The translations under genes were made by a program, and so were the position numbers. Of a stretch of DNA of 45,211 nt, positions 44,994 to 45,211 are shown in pieces. The stretch's first letter is position 1; the number at the start of each line of letters is the position of its first letter. The notes beneath the pieces were generated by a model. The model was not told where the DNA came from. It did not search any database and saw only the letters and a list, made by a program, of their open reading frames with translations. Source of the stretch: Granulicella sp. (GTDB lineage: Bacteria; Acidobacteriota; Terriglobia; Terriglobales; Acidobacteriaceae); the NCBI GenBank assembly GCA_025357875.1, contig JANYLK010000165.1:1-45211 (forward strand). The letters run 5' to 3'.

Positions 44994-45211
44994 CTCGCCG
45001 CTTATGAACTTTTTCTACTTTCTACTTCTATTTTACGCTTCTGACCCAAACTGTTACGCCAAGTTTGTTTCGTTTAGAATGAAAGAGATAGGCGGTTTAG
45101 GGGCTTGACACACGAATTTGGCCCAAATTCCGCGATTCTTATTTTCGAGTCCGACTTTGCTGGCAGACAAGAGATCGGATTGCCGGCGAAGTTTTGGCTA
45201 TTGAGATGGGC
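44994..45211. other. Right edge of window, no gene seen
   Basis: About 220 bases, A/T-rich at first. A TTGACA (45105-45110) could be a -35 box for a plus-strand gene beyond the window, but no -10 element fits at the usual distance. No coding sequence can be supported. Confidence 0.35.

Noticed and set aside
45105..45135. Sigma-70 promoter at the right edge (TTGACA)
   Set aside because: No -10 hexamer at 16-18 bases; kept only as a remark in the edge region.
1..45211. CRISPR arrays, tRNA or rRNA genes, insertion sequences with terminal repeats
   Set aside because: Intergenic regions were read for repeats and clover-leaf patterns and none were found; no transposase motif is present in any frame that I examined.

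Overview
The window is high-GC bacterial chromosome. The best match for its gene content is Acidobacteriota (class Terriglobia, Granulicella/Edaphobacter-like). Pointers are a long Wzi-type capsule protein, an S53 peptidase with Ig-like repeats, Met-rich DUF4382/DUF5666-type copper proteins, and homodimeric-type AceE. This placement is inferred from protein character and was not tested by a search. No rRNA, tRNA, CRISPR array or intact insertion sequence was seen.

Layout. 1-541: 3' end of a UDP-glucuronate-decarboxylase-like epimerase. 621-2189: secreted S10 peptidase. 2219-7970 (minus): Wzi capsule protein, then the pyruvate dehydrogenase E1 locus, in which aceE is cut into two ORFs by one in-frame TAA and followed by a degenerate E1-alpha-like gene. 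8100-9938 (plus): tsaB-rimI and a YciF/DUF892 protein. 10007-12655 (minus): a GH2 glycosidase cut by one in-frame TAG. 13056-17122 (minus): an alpha/beta-hydrolase-like membrane protein that lacks the nucleophile Ser, and the nickel-pincer cofactor operon larE-larC-larB. 17741-19699 (plus): SDR, FAH-family hydrolase and Rieske ferredoxin, probably for L-fucose-type sugar-acid catabolism. 20596-22152: GH13 alpha-glucosidase. 22502-26394 (minus): an S53 peptidase pseudogene. 26963-36949 (plus): a copper-handling region with a Met-rich lipoprotein, a methyltransferase, wrecked RND pump and universal-stress-protein genes, a 58-aa membrane protein, a Cys/His-rich exported protein, a multicopper oxidase, a Met-rich TolC protein, a c-type cytochrome cut by an in-frame TAG, and a DUF5666-like protein. 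37912-42897: carA, a small exported protein, carB. 43030-44879 (minus): HAD phosphatase and a DapA-like protein without catalytic residues.

The theme of the window is gene decay beside intact metabolism. Besides the three genes cut by a single nonsense codon, there are remnants of a multicopper oxidase (17214-17440), a trehalose-synthase-like GH13 gene (20290-20543), a type ISP restriction protein (37110-37220), an RND pump and a USP. The most interesting case is aceE. Its TAA lies at the boundary between the domains equivalent to E1-alpha and E1-beta, and an ATG follows at once. It could be a functional gene fission, a fresh pseudogene or a base error. The most coherent candidate for an under-described system is the Met-rich copper module at 26963-36949.
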